Positions 38,887 to 48,399 of a stretch of 64,000 nt of DNA are shown here, piece by piece (the first letter of the stretch is position 1; each line of letters begins with the position of its first letter). The DNA is from VRUE01 sp963770315 (GTDB lineage Bacteria; Actinomycetota; Thermoleophilia; Solirubrobacterales; 70-9): assembly GCA_963770315.1 (NCBI GenBank), contig CAVYPC010000002.1, forward strand, positions 248,001-312,000. The letters are read 5' to 3'. The position numbers were made by a program, and so were the translations under genes. The notes under the pieces were generated by a model. It searched no databases. It was not told the DNA's origin and was given only the letters and a program-made list of their open reading frames with translations.

Positions 38887-40536
38887 ATGGGAAAACTCGG
38901 CTCAATCGCAGCGGGCGTGCGCCAGGCCGCCTCGGACAAAGCTTTCGAGGTGAAGGTGCTGCACGAGTCCGGTATCGCCGGCCTGCATCGCCCCGACAAG
39001 GCCGTGCAGGTCGTCTCCGCCTTCGTCCGCTGGGGTGCCTCGCCGGCCCTCGGGATCACCGTCGCGGCGATCCACTACCCGCACGAGACGGCGCTGATCG
39101 ACGAGCGCGGCTCGCTCACCTTCGAGCAGCTTCATCGCCGCTCCAACGCGCTCGCCCACGCCTTCGAGCGGATGGGGATCGGCTACGGCGATGGGGTCGG
39201 GATCATGTGCCGCAACCACCGCGGCTTCATCGAGGCGACGTTGGCCGCGGCCAAGCTCGGCGCCAGCGCGCTCTACCTCAACACGATGTTCGCCGGGCCG
39301 CAGCTGGTCGAGGTGACCCGTCGTGAGGGTCCGAAGGCGCTCGTCTACGACGAGGAGTTCGCCGGGCTGCTCGACGGGGTCGACGAGGGCGTCCAGCGGG
39401 TGGTCGGTTGGAGCGAGGGGGAGACCGACGCGCCGACGCTCGACTCGTTGATCGCATCCGCCGAGGACTCGAACCTGAAGCCACCCCCCGACAAACCCCG
39501 CTTCGTGATCCTCACCTCGGGGACGACCGGGACGCCGAAGGGCGCGCAGCGCTCCAGCCCCGACGGGCTGTTCGCGCTGGCGGCCCTGATCGACAAGATC
39601 CCCTACCGCAGCCGCGAGACGATGATGATCGCGGCGCCGCTCTTTCACTCGTGGGGCTTCTTCCACTTCGTCATGAGCCTGCCGACCGCTTCGACGCTCG
39701 TCTTGCGCCGCCGCTTCGATCCCGAGGAGACGCTGCGCGCCGTCCAACAGCACCGTGCCCAGGTGCTGGCGGTGGTGCCGGTGATGCTCCAGCGCATCCT
39801 GCAACTCCCCGAGGAGACGCTTGCTTCCTATGACCTGTCCTCGTTGCGGATCACCTCGCTCTCGGGGTCGGCGCTGCCGGGCGAGCTGGCGGTCGAGTGG
39901 ATGGACCGCTTCGGCGACACCATCTACAACCTCTACGGCTCGACCGAGGTCGCCTACGCGACCGTCGCCACCCCGCGGGACCTGCGGCTGGCGCCGGGCA
40001 CGGCGGGGCGCCCGCCGCGGGGCACTGTGGTGCGGCTCTACGACGAGCAGGGGAGCGAGGTGCCGCGTGGCGAGGTGGGCCGGATCTTCGTCGGCAACGA
40101 GATGTCCTTCGAGGGCTATACGGGTGGCGGCGGCAAAGAGGCGATCGACGGGCTGCTCTGCAGCGGCGATGTCGGCCACCTCGATTCCGCTGGGCGCCTC
40201 TTCATCGATGGCCGCGACGACGAGATGATCGTGTCCGGCGGCGAGAACGTCTTCCCGCGCGAGGTCGAGGATCTGCTCGCCGACCACGAGGCCGTGGTCG
40301 AGGTGGCGGTGATCGGGGTCGAGGACGACGAGTACGGGCAGCGGCTGAAGGCCTTCGTCGTCGTCGCCGAGGAGGCAGAGGTCTCCGAGGAAGAGCTGAA
40401 GTCCCACGTCAAGGCGCACCTCGCCGGCTACAAGGCACCGCGCGAAGTCGAGTTCATGGCGGAGCTGCCGCGCAACGCCACCGGCAAGATCCTCAAGCGC
40501 GAGCTGCAGGCGCGCGAGGCCGAGAAGTCGGCCTAG
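38887..40536 (+). CDS. AMP-forming acyl-CoA synthetase / FadD-like ligase
   Basis: A 549-residue ANL-superfamily enzyme that activates a carboxylate to acyl-AMP and acyl-CoA. The P-loop A3 is VILTSGTTGTPKGAQR; A5 is NLYGSTEVAYATVA; A7 is GLLCSGDVGHLDSAGRLF; A8 is GRDDEMIVSGGENVFPREVE; and the catalytic Lys is in LPRNATGKILKRELQ. An N-terminal 40 residues rich in helices precede the domain. Its TAG stop lies inside the left terminal repeat of the MITE-like element, suggesting the element inserted at the 3' end and may have trimmed or replaced the native stop. Confidence 0.92.
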   Translation: MGKLGSIAAGVRQAASDKAFEVKVLHESGIAGLHRPDKAVQVVSAFVRWGASPALGITVAAIHYPHETALIDERGSLTFEQLHRRSNALAHAFERMGIGYGDGVGIMCRNHRGFIEATLAAAKLGASALYLNTMFAGPQLVEVTRREGPKALVYDEEFAGLLDGVDEGVQRVVGWSEGETDAPTLDSLIASAEDSNLKPPPDKPRFVILTSGTTGTPKGAQRSSPDGLFALAALIDKIPYRSRETMMIAAPLFHSWGFFHFVMSLPTASTLVLRRRFDPEETLRAVQQHRAQVLAVVPVMLQRILQLPEETLASYDLSSLRITSLSGSALPGELAVEWMDRFGDTIYNLYGSTEVAYATVATPRDLRLAPGTAGRPPRGTVVRLYDEQGSEVPRGEVGRIFVGNEMSFEGYTGGGGKEAIDGLLCSGDVGHLDSAGRLFIDGRDDEMIVSGGENVFPREVEDLLADHEAVVEVAVIGVEDDEYGQRLKAFVVVAEEAEVSEEELKSHVKAHLAGYKAPREVEFMAELPRNATGKILKRELQAREAEKSA

Positions 40537-40701
40537 ATGGTTGATTCCACGACCCCGCACGCCTGGATGACGCGCGTGGCACTGCGCATCTCTGCGTCCT
40601 CGGGTTTGCCTTTGCAACCAGCAAAGGCCGCACCCTGTGTCCTTGATCTGCTTGGCCACGCACGCCCCCAGTCGCACGCGGTCGTGGAATCAACCATCTA
40701 G
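40533..40701. mobile_element. 169-bp MITE-like element with 22-bp perfect terminal inverted repeats
   Basis: The ends 40533-40554 and 40680-40701 are exact inverted repeats beginning CTAGATGGTTGATTCC. The interior holds a perfect 8-bp hairpin (GCCTTTGC at 40608, loop AACCA, GCAAAGGC) and other GC-rich dyads. No transposase is present. Because the ends are mirror images, an ATG...TAG open frame exists on both strands (54 codons each), but neither has the GC3 bias of local genes. It lies directly at the stop codon of the acyl-CoA synthetase gene. Confidence 0.75.
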
Positions 40702-40777
40702 TCCTCCGCGCTAATTGCGGGGTTTTGAGCTCGATGCCGCTGGCATCGCTTCCGGAGTGGGTAGTAGGTTGCGATGG

Positions 40778-41632
40778 ATGGGTGAGCCCGCCGTCAAGTT
40801 GAATGCTTTGAAGGAGGCGACTGGAGAGATCCAGGGCGTCGCCGGCCAGGCGCTGGAGTGGGTTCGGCAGAGCGAGGAGCGTGTTGCCCGAGCCGATCGG
40901 CGCAACGCCGAGATCAAGCAGCGGGCAAAGGTAGCGCTGGGCAAGATCGGCGGGGAAGGCCGCGACCGAGTCGCCGCTGAGCGCGAAAAGCGCCGGGCGG
41001 TCGAGTTGCGCGTCGTGCGCGCCGAGGAGGGCCGGGACAGGGCCGAGAAGGCTTTCGAACGGGCCCAGAAGCACGCTGAGGCCGACCGCGAGGCGCTCGC
41101 CAGCCAGATGACCGCAACCAAAGCACAGGCCGATCAGGCGCTGGCGCGGGCGGTCAAGCACACCGAAGAGGAGGCGTCGAAGCGAACCCGCGAGGTGCTC
41201 GAAAAGGCGCAGGCGGAGTCCGACCGGCGTGTCGCCGCCGCCGAGCAGCGCGCCGCCGAGGCCGAGGCGCGTGCCGAGGAGGCTCACCAGCTCGCGGTCC
41301 GGCTTGAGTCGGAGATCGAGGAGCGGGTCATGCAGGGCACCGTCGACGTGCGCCGCGAGGCCGACGAGCGGGTGCGCAAGCTGGTCGAGAAGGTCGAGGG
41401 AGAAGCCGAGGAGAAGGCTCGAGGGCGAGCGGAGGAGCAGCTCAAGGCCGAGTCGGAGCGGATTCGCGGCCAGGCCGAACAGCGCGAGGAGCGCCTTCGC
41501 CGTGCCGCCGAGGACGAGATCAAGGCGAGCGCCAAGCGGGCTAGGCGCGAGGTGCTTGCGGCGGCGGACGAGACCGCCCCCGCCTGGTCGCGCAACGAGT
41601 CGCCTTCGGGCGCCGGTTACCGCACGTTCTAG
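40778..41632 (+). CDS. Long coiled-coil protein
   Basis: A 284-residue, highly charged protein almost entirely of predicted coiled coil from residue 30 to 265, rich in Ala, Glu and Arg (ERAQKHAEADREALASQMTA; RVAAAEQRAAEAEARAEEAH). It has no signal peptide or membrane helix. The ATG giving MGEPAVKLN is chosen as the first good start; the frame remains open upstream to the MITE. The composition resembles filament-forming or ATP-synthase-b-like coils, but no family can be named. It lies between the MITE and cysS. Confidence 0.7.
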   Translation: MGEPAVKLNALKEATGEIQGVAGQALEWVRQSEERVARADRRNAEIKQRAKVALGKIGGEGRDRVAAEREKRRAVELRVVRAEEGRDRAEKAFERAQKHAEADREALASQMTATKAQADQALARAVKHTEEEASKRTREVLEKAQAESDRRVAAAEQRAAEAEARAEEAHQLAVRLESEIEERVMQGTVDVRREADERVRKLVEKVEGEAEEKARGRAEEQLKAESERIRGQAEQREERLRRAAEDEIKASAKRARREVLAAADETAPAWSRNESPSGAGYRTF

Positions 41633-41696
41633 GCGTCAGGGGCGGGAGCCCCTACGTCCAGGCCGATCAGTCGATCTCCCCCATACCATCACGGCC

Positions 41697-43087
<1,391 letters not shown>

Positions 43088-43091
<4 letters not shown>

Positions 43092-43750
43092 CCGAGTCCG
43101 CCGCAAGTCAGATCATCTACGGTCGCCGCCCGGTCGAGGAGGCTGAGCGTGGGAGGCGTCGCGTACGCCGTGTCTGGCGGGCGCCGGAGAGCTCTGCCGA
43201 GGAGCTGGAGCATCTCTGCGGCTCGCCCGACCACCAGGGTGTCGTGGCCGAGGTCGATCCATATCCCTATGCCGATCCCAACGCTTTGCTGAGACGCGAG
43301 GGGGCGCTGCTGATGGCGCTCGACCAGGTTCAGGACCCGCGCAATCTCGGCGCCGTCTGTCGCTCGGCCGAGTTCGCCGGCGCCGCTGGCGTGGTCATTC
43401 CGGATCGCCGCTCGGCCGAGGTGACCGCAGTCGCCTGCAAGGCGGCGGCGGGGGCGGTCGAGCACCTCGCGGTCGCCCGCGTGCGCAACCTCACCGACTG
43501 GCTAGCCGAGGCGAAGGCTGCCGGCTTCTGGGTCTGGGGTGCCGATGCCGGCGCGAGCCAAGCCCCCTGGGATGTCGACCTCGACGGTCCGACGGTCCTC
43601 GTCCTCGGCGGCGAGGGGAAGGGCATCCGGCCGCGTGTCGCCTCCGCCTGCGACGGCCTGGTTTCCCTTCCCCAGGGAGGCGAGGTCGAGTCGCTGAACG
43701 TCTCGGCCGCGGCCGCGGCACTGCTCTTCGAGGCCGTCCGCCAGCGCTAG
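43088..43750 (+). CDS. rlmB: 23S rRNA 2'-O-methyltransferase of the TrmH/RlmB (SPOUT) family
   Basis: A 220-residue SpoU methyltransferase. An N-terminal substrate-binding segment (IIYGRRPVEEAERG) leads to the knotted SPOUT domain: motif 1 is LDQVQDPRNLGAVCRSAEFAG, motif 2 is VLVLGGEGKGIRPRV, and motif 3 is LPQGGEVESLNVSAAAAAL. It overlaps cysS by 4 nt. The position after cysS equals that of rlmB (yacO) in Bacillus; TrmH-type tRNA methylation is the alternative. Confidence 0.92.
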
Positions 43751-43762
43751 ACCTCTGGCGGT

Positions 43763-43781
43763 AACTGCAACGGCAGTTGCA
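43763..43781. promoter_or_regulatory. Palindrome upstream of the sigma factor promoter
   Basis: AACTGC-AACG-GCAGTT, overlapping with TGCAAC-GGCA-GTTGCA, forms a compact dyad 20-35 bp upstream of the -35 box of the sigma gene. Candidate operator; the regulator is unknown. Confidence 0.35.
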
Positions 43782-43799
43782 ATTTCTCGCAATTTGGGG

Positions 43800-43827
43800 T
43801 TGACAGAACTCTGCTGGGCGGTAAGAC
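43800..43827 (+). promoter_or_regulatory. Probable housekeeping promoter of the sigH-like gene
   Basis: TTGACA, a 16-nt spacer and TAAGAC match a sigma-A promoter. It would give a leader of about 105 nt, ending in a strong AAAGGAGAAGG Shine-Dalgarno before the GTG start. Confidence 0.6.
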
Positions 43828-43941
43828 TACGCCGCCAATAAGGGTGAACCTCAGCTTGAGTCTGAGTTTCCCCGGTCAATAAAGGGCGCCACCAGGGGAG
43901 GTACCGGCGCCACGACCCTTCATCTCAAAGGAGAAGGATCT

Positions 43942-44649
43942 GTGGCTCTTTCCTCGCCTACGCAGGAATTGCGACTCCCCAGCGGGCATTTCAACGGCTC
44001 CACCCGTCCCAGTTCTAACCCTCAACTTGAGCTTGATGACCATTATCTGGTCGCCCTGGCCAAGGAGGGGAGGACCGATGCCTATGACTCGATCGTCCGC
44101 CGCTACCGCGGCTTCGTCCGTCTCAAGGCCTCGTCCTACTTCCTGCTCGGCGGTGAGAGCGACGACCTGATCCAGGAAGGCCTGCTCGGTCTCTACAAGG
44201 CGATTCGCGACTACCGCAGCGACCGCGAGTCGAGCTTCCGCAGCTTCGCCGAGCTCTGCATCACCCGTCAGATCATCACCGCCGTGAAGACGGCGACCCG
44301 CAACAAGCACACCCCGCTCAACCAGTACGTCTCCTTCAGCCAGACGCCGGCCGCGGCGGGCGACTCCGACACGACCCTCGACGAGATCCTGCCTGGCCCG
44401 AGCGTCGCCGACCCGGTCAACCAGGTGATCGCCACCGAAGAGCTGGAGAGCCTCGTCACCTGCCTCTCGGGTACCTCGGGCGTCCTCTCGGACCTCGAGA
44501 GCCGCGTCCTCTCCCTCTACCTCGACGGCCACTCCTACGAGGCGACCGCGGAGCGCCTCGAGTGCGACACCAAGACCGTTGACAACGCCCTGCAGCGCGT
44601 CAAGCGCAAGGTGGCTGCTCACCTCGACTCGCGTGAGGTTCCGGCGTAG
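43942..44649 (+). CDS. sigH: Sigma-70 family RNA polymerase sigma factor, SigH-like by synteny
   Basis: A 235-residue group 3/4-type sigma factor. Region 2 is at about 35-110: LVALAKEGRTDAYDSIVRRY, the core-binding DDLIQEGLLGLYKAIRDYR, and FRSFAELCITRQIITAVKTA with the -10 contact helix. Region 4 is at about 170-225 (LSDLESRVLSLYLDGHSYEA, AERLECDTKTVDNALQRVKR). It follows cysS-rlmB exactly as sigH does in B. subtilis, where sigH drives entry into sporulation and competence. No sporulation genes are seen in this window, so the role here (stress or stationary phase) is inferred. Confidence 0.9.
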   Translation: MALSSPTQELRLPSGHFNGSTRPSSNPQLELDDHYLVALAKEGRTDAYDSIVRRYRGFVRLKASSYFLLGGESDDLIQEGLLGLYKAIRDYRSDRESSFRSFAELCITRQIITAVKTATRNKHTPLNQYVSFSQTPAAAGDSDTTLDEILPGPSVADPVNQVIATEELESLVTCLSGTSGVLSDLESRVLSLYLDGHSYEATAERLECDTKTVDNALQRVKRKVAAHLDSREVPA

Positions 44650-44650
44650 G

Positions 44651-44759
44651 GCCCATCCGGGCAGGGGTTTCGCTTAACTTTTTTTGAAGACAGCGGGTAG
44701 CTGTCCGCTGATGCATCCGCAAAAAAAGTACAAGACGCTCCACCCCTACCCGGATGGGC
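44651..44759. terminator. Nested palindrome between convergent genes
   Basis: An 18-bp outer inverted repeat (44651-44668 with 44742-44759, one mismatch) encloses ACTTTTTTT (44677-44685) paired with AAAAAAAGT (44721-44729) and a central CAGCGG/CCGCTG hairpin. The T7 runs serve as terminator tracts on each strand. It begins 2 nt after the sigma gene stop, and its right arm overlaps the stop of the minus-strand gene. Confidence 0.75.
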
Positions 44760-45861
44760 TCGGAGGTCCGACCTCGACGTCGAGGTCGAGGGCGTCGAGG
44801 AAGGAAGCGGGGTCGAAGGCTTGCGCGGGCGCAAGCGCTCCGCTGCGGTCGTAGGCGGGGTCGGCGCAGAGCAGCGCGCCGTGCGCGAGGCTGGCCGCGG
44901 TGAGGCCGTACACGTCGCTGCCACGGACCGTGCCGCGGCGCACGCCGGACCTGCCCCTTGCTTCGCAGTCGATCGTGAACCGCGCTGCCTTGCGACTCCG
45001 CTCGCTCGGAGCGGCCGGCAGGCGGCGGATCGCCGCGCCCATCCCCCGGCGCAACGGAGTGCGCATCGCCAGGCCGAGCAGGGGGGAGGAGATGACGGCA
45101 AGCGGCATCAGCCGCGGCGGAACCACCATCCCGTTGAGCAGCGTCCGGACCTGCTTGGTCTCGACGTGCCGCGGCACCGTGACCTGCTCGCCGGCGGGAT
45201 AGCGCAGCATCCGCTGCTCCCCGATCGGCTCCGGAAAGCGCCAGCTACCACCGTCGGCGCTGCGCGGCGCCGGCCGCCAATCCCCATCGGACCACACCAC
45301 GTCGCCGCCGCGCATGATCTCCAGCCCCGAGAGGGCCGTGCCATGGGTGGGCGCGAAGCCGTGCACGCAGTAGGCGACGACGATCTCCTCTAGCGGCCCC
45401 ATCCCCTCGGCGGTGAGCGCCGCAATCAGGTCGCCCGGCAGGTAGTCGAAGCCCATCCCGGGGACCAGGGCAGCCCCCGTCTCAGCCGCCCGATCCCCAT
45501 ATCGATCGAAGACCATCCGCATGAACCCCTGCTCGCCGGTGGTGTCCAGGTAGTGCGTCCCGGTCTCGGCGGCGGCAGCCACAACCGGCTCCCCATGCAG
45601 CGTGAACGGCCCAGCACAGCCCAGCACGACCGAGCAGGGCTCGAGCATCTTCCGCAGCCCGGCCGGATCGTCAACCGGAACAGCGGCGAAGGGAATGCCC
45701 CCAAGCTCCTCCGAAAGCGCCCCCAGCTTCCTCGCATCCCGCCCGGCGACCAGGAAGTCAGCCCCAAGCCGCGCGAGCTCGCGGGAGATCAGCCCGCCGG
45801 TAAATCCGGTTGCGCCGTAAACCGCAATCGGCCCACTCTGGGGCTTGCCGTCAGCTGCCAT
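44746..45861 (-). CDS. Saccharopine dehydrogenase-like oxidoreductase (trans-acting enoyl reductase type)
   Basis: A 371-residue NAD(P)-binding protein. The Rossmann start is IAVYGATGFTGGLISRELAR; FLVAGRDARKL, VVLGCAGPFTLHGEPVVAAA and HYLDTTGEQGFM are typical of the family that includes mycobacterial Rv2449c and trans-acting enoyl reductases. GMGFDYLPGDLIAAL marks the start of the second domain. Substrate unknown; a lipid role is possible by homology. Its ATG directly follows the stop of the upstream GNAT-like gene, so the pair is coupled. Confidence 0.85.
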   Translation of the reverse strand: MAADGKPQSGPIAVYGATGFTGGLISRELARLGADFLVAGRDARKLGALSEELGGIPFAAVPVDDPAGLRKMLEPCSVVLGCAGPFTLHGEPVVAAAAETGTHYLDTTGEQGFMRMVFDRYGDRAAETGAALVPGMGFDYLPGDLIAALTAEGMGPLEEIVVAYCVHGFAPTHGTALSGLEIMRGGDVVWSDGDWRPAPRSADGGSWRFPEPIGEQRMLRYPAGEQVTVPRHVETKQVRTLLNGMVVPPRLMPLAVISSPLLGLAMRTPLRRGMGAAIRRLPAAPSERSRKAARFTIDCEARGRSGVRRGTVRGSDVYGLTAASLAHGALLCADPAYDRSGALAPAQAFDPASFLDALDLDVEVGPPSPSG

Positions 45862-46881
45862 CTACGGCACGGTAGCCGAGGTCCGGCGAAGATCGCTCAG
45901 CACGTAGTCGAGCAGCTCGCGGCCGTGGTCCGAAGCCACGGAGATGTCGTCGGAGCTGATTCGGGCATGGTGCAGGGATTGCATGCGGAGGACGTCGCCG
46001 TCGGTTCGGTTGTTGGGGAAGACGCCCGCGTAGGAGACGCCCAGGCGCTCCAGGTGGTCCGCCAGCAGGGCCGTGGCTGGGTTCTCCAAGGGAAGATCGA
46101 GGTAGATCGCGTCCAGGCACTTGGTATGGAACAGGTGGTGGCGCTCGGCGGTTACCACGGCCTCTAGGTCCGCGCCCGGTTCATGGGCCGTCAGGAGGGC
46201 CAGGTTGTGGTCCTCGTCGATCTCCACGTGCAGGCCGGTTCGCTCCCGGACCGTCGTTCCGGCTGGGGGATTGGCGAGGGTTCCACGCAGCTCGCACAGC
46301 TCCAGCGTCTGCCCGATGATCTCGTGGTGGCGCTGCGGCGCGTAGACGGCGCGCTCGTGGCCGTCGTTCAGCTTCGTGTAGAAGAGCGCCGCCGATTGGC
46401 GGCGGGGGCGCTGCTCGGCTGCCGCGTCGTTGGAGACGGAGGCGGGGATCCAGCCGAGCAGGAATCCCGTCTCGTGAGCCCCCAGCTCCAGGTTGGCGCG
46501 CTGGCTGTAGGGGTGCGCTGCGGTCGCCTCGCTGTACATGCCCGCCAGGCCGCGCTCCGTCGCCCAGTCCATCAGGTGGCGCTTGGTGCGGGTGAAGAGA
46601 TGCTGGCCGCGGGCGGAAGGCATCGTCACCGCCTGGCCCGAGTGGCCGATCGCGTCGCCCGCCGCGGCCAAGCTCATCCCCTCATGGCAGAGGAGCTCCC
46701 CGGCGGCCGACTCGGCGACCCAGGAGACGTAGGTGCCGGCTTGCAGGCGAGCTTCGACCTCGGCGACGTCGTAGACCCAGCGAAGGTCATAGGTGTCGCC
46801 GTATGCGGCGCGAATCGCCTCGCTGAGGACCCTTCCCTCGCCGGGCTCCAGGTACCTGAAAGTGACTGTGTCCGTTCCCAC
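45862..46881 (-). CDS. GNAT-like acetyltransferase domain protein, function unknown
   Basis: A 339-residue cytosolic protein. The first 170 residues look like a GNAT fold (VTFRYLEPGEGRVLSEAIRA, YVSWVAESAAGELLCHEGMS, HLMDWATERGLAGMYSEATA, ANLELGAHETGFLLGW), with the usual acetyl-CoA pyrophosphate loop poorly conserved. The C-terminal half has a second alpha/beta unit with ERLGVSYAGVFPNN. Its stop codon is immediately followed by the ATG of the saccharopine-dehydrogenase-like gene. The assignment rests on pattern similarity only. Confidence 0.6.
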   Translation of the reverse strand: MGTDTVTFRYLEPGEGRVLSEAIRAAYGDTYDLRWVYDVAEVEARLQAGTYVSWVAESAAGELLCHEGMSLAAAGDAIGHSGQAVTMPSARGQHLFTRTKRHLMDWATERGLAGMYSEATAAHPYSQRANLELGAHETGFLLGWIPASVSNDAAAEQRPRRQSAALFYTKLNDGHERAVYAPQRHHEIIGQTLELCELRGTLANPPAGTTVRERTGLHVEIDEDHNLALLTAHEPGADLEAVVTAERHHLFHTKCLDAIYLDLPLENPATALLADHLERLGVSYAGVFPNNRTDGDVLRMQSLHHARISSDDISVASDHGRELLDYVLSDLRRTSATVP

Positions 46882-46899
46882 GCCGTCGATATCCCCCTC

Positions 46900-46905
46900 T
46901 ATATT
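46900..46905 (+). promoter_or_regulatory. Candidate -10 box of the tRNA-Thr gene
   Basis: TATATT lies 9 nt upstream of the tRNA 5' end, in an AT-rich patch. No clear -35 hexamer is seen at 17 bp further upstream. Confidence 0.4.
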
Positions 46906-46914
46906 CGGTTAGAC

Positions 46915-46987
46915 GCCCGCCTAGCTCAATTGGCAGAGCGCTTCCCTTGTAAGGAAGGGGTTCCCGGTTCAAGTCCGGGGGCGGGCT
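46915..46987 (+). tRNA. tRNA-Thr (anticodon TGT)
   Basis: A complete cloverleaf: acceptor GCCCGCC / GGCGGGC, D-stem GCTC / GAGC, anticodon stem CTTCC / GGAAG with loop CTTGTAA (anticodon TGT, reading ACA), T-stem CCCGG / CCGGG with loop TTCAAGT. The CCA end is not encoded. It lies between two minus-strand genes. Confidence 0.96.
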
Positions 46988-46993
46988 CTCTTC

Positions 46994-48385
46994 TCAGGCG
47001 CCGCCGCTGCCGAGGACGCGGGCCTTCTCGGCAGCGAGCTCCTCGTCGGTGAGGACGCCCTTCCGGTGCAGCTCGGCCAGGCGCTCGAGGCTCTGCAGGC
47101 GACTGTCCTCGCCTTCCGCGGCGGGCCCCGGAGTCGCCGCGGGCGCGTCGTCTCCACCGCCGCTCGGTTTGCGCATCTCCGGCAGTCGCAGCTTCGAGGC
47201 CCGCTCGCCGATGTTGGCGCTCTTGACCGCGCCGGCGACCCGGTCCCTGGCACCGCCGAAGAAGTCGCTGAACTGGGCATCGGGGAATTCCTCTTCGGAC
47301 TGGCGTCGCAGCTCGTGGATGCCGAAGGCGGCGAAGCCGGCGATCACCAGCGTGGTCAGGAAGGAGCGCAGGTTCTGGACCGAGGCAGAGAGGAAGTAGA
47401 GGCAGACGACGATCGCCAGCCCCGCGTACACGTAGGGGACGTAGTCGCGCAGGGCGGGCGCCATGAAGCGACGGCTGGAGCGGGCCGAGCCGGTCGGGGA
47501 GCCGAGCCAGCCGGCGATCCCGAGGAGGACGCCGAAGACGATCACCGTCGTCGCGATGCTGGTCATCAGCGAGGTGCCGATCGACCAGGTCGCTTCCGCG
47601 GCCGGCTTGACGCTTTCGTCGGTGACCAACTGGTCGACCACGATCCCGCCCGCTATCTCGCGGAAGACGATCACGGCGAAGCCGGCCGCGACCAGCCCGA
47701 CGCCGCAGAACAGCACGGTCACCCAGCGCCCCTCGCGCGAGAGGTAGATCGCTAGGCCGAAGGCGAGCAGGGTGAGCAGCGAGAGAACCAGCGCCAAACC
47801 CTTGATGCCCACGGCGATGTCCTGCGCCGTCTTCAGCTGGTCGGAGCGCAGGATCGTGATCTGACCCGCGTCGGGCGGAAGCTTTTCGGCGAGCTGCGCG
47901 CCGATCCCGACCTGGCTCGCCAAGTTGGTGACGAGGCTGCCGAGGTTGAGGGTGACGTTGCCTTCCGCGGTGGAGACCGCTTCTTTCTTGTTTTCCAGCA
48001 CCGCGAGGAGCTGTTCGTGAGCGGCCCGGTTGGCGTCCTTCCAGAGGCCTTCCGCGGTCGAGCTCTTCAGCACCTGTTCGGCGCCGCTGCCCGCCACCTG
48101 CCGCAGCCCACCGGACACCGGCCCGGCGAGCTGCTTGGTTTCGCCGGGCAGGATGCCTTCGAGTTCTTTTTCCACGTTGACGTTTTCGTAGAGCTGGTCG
48201 ATCAGGTATTCGCCGACCGCGGCGCGGACCTTTTCGTTCTGGATCAGACGGCCGCTGGTGCCGACCCAGTCGTCGGTGTTGAGCGCCTGCCGCTCGGTCC
48301 AGATCGCGAAGACGCTGAGGAAGGCGAGCACGGATCCGAGCACCACCAGGGCTTTGACAGTGCGTCGCCTTGCGCGGCTCATCAC
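46994..48385 (-). CDS. Multi-pass membrane protein with C-terminal SHOCT domain
   Basis: A 463-residue protein. One membrane helix lies near 12-30 (VKALVVLGSVLAFLSVFAIW), followed by an extracytoplasmic helical region of about 150 residues, then about four helices between 195 and 355. A cytosolic linker (GARDRVAGAVKSANIGERAS) leads to a short C-terminal SHOCT-type helical pair (LQSLERLAELHRKGVLTDEE). SHOCT tails occur on many oligomeric or membrane-associated proteins; the function here is unknown. MM start; divergent from the dioxygenase gene. Confidence 0.72.
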   Translation of the reverse strand: MMSRARRRTVKALVVLGSVLAFLSVFAIWTERQALNTDDWVGTSGRLIQNEKVRAAVGEYLIDQLYENVNVEKELEGILPGETKQLAGPVSGGLRQVAGSGAEQVLKSSTAEGLWKDANRAAHEQLLAVLENKKEAVSTAEGNVTLNLGSLVTNLASQVGIGAQLAEKLPPDAGQITILRSDQLKTAQDIAVGIKGLALVLSLLTLLAFGLAIYLSREGRWVTVLFCGVGLVAAGFAVIVFREIAGGIVVDQLVTDESVKPAAEATWSIGTSLMTSIATTVIVFGVLLGIAGWLGSPTGSARSSRRFMAPALRDYVPYVYAGLAIVVCLYFLSASVQNLRSFLTTLVIAGFAAFGIHELRRQSEEEFPDAQFSDFFGGARDRVAGAVKSANIGERASKLRLPEMRKPSGGGDDAPAATPGPAAEGEDSRLQSLERLAELHRKGVLTDEELAAEKARVLGSGGA

Positions 48386-48399
48386 TGGGGATGCTATAC

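Noticed and set aside
40537..40701. A 54-codon gene inside the MITE-like element on either strand
   Set aside because: Both frames arise from the mirrored ends (ATG and TAG supplied by the repeats) and lack the local codon bias.
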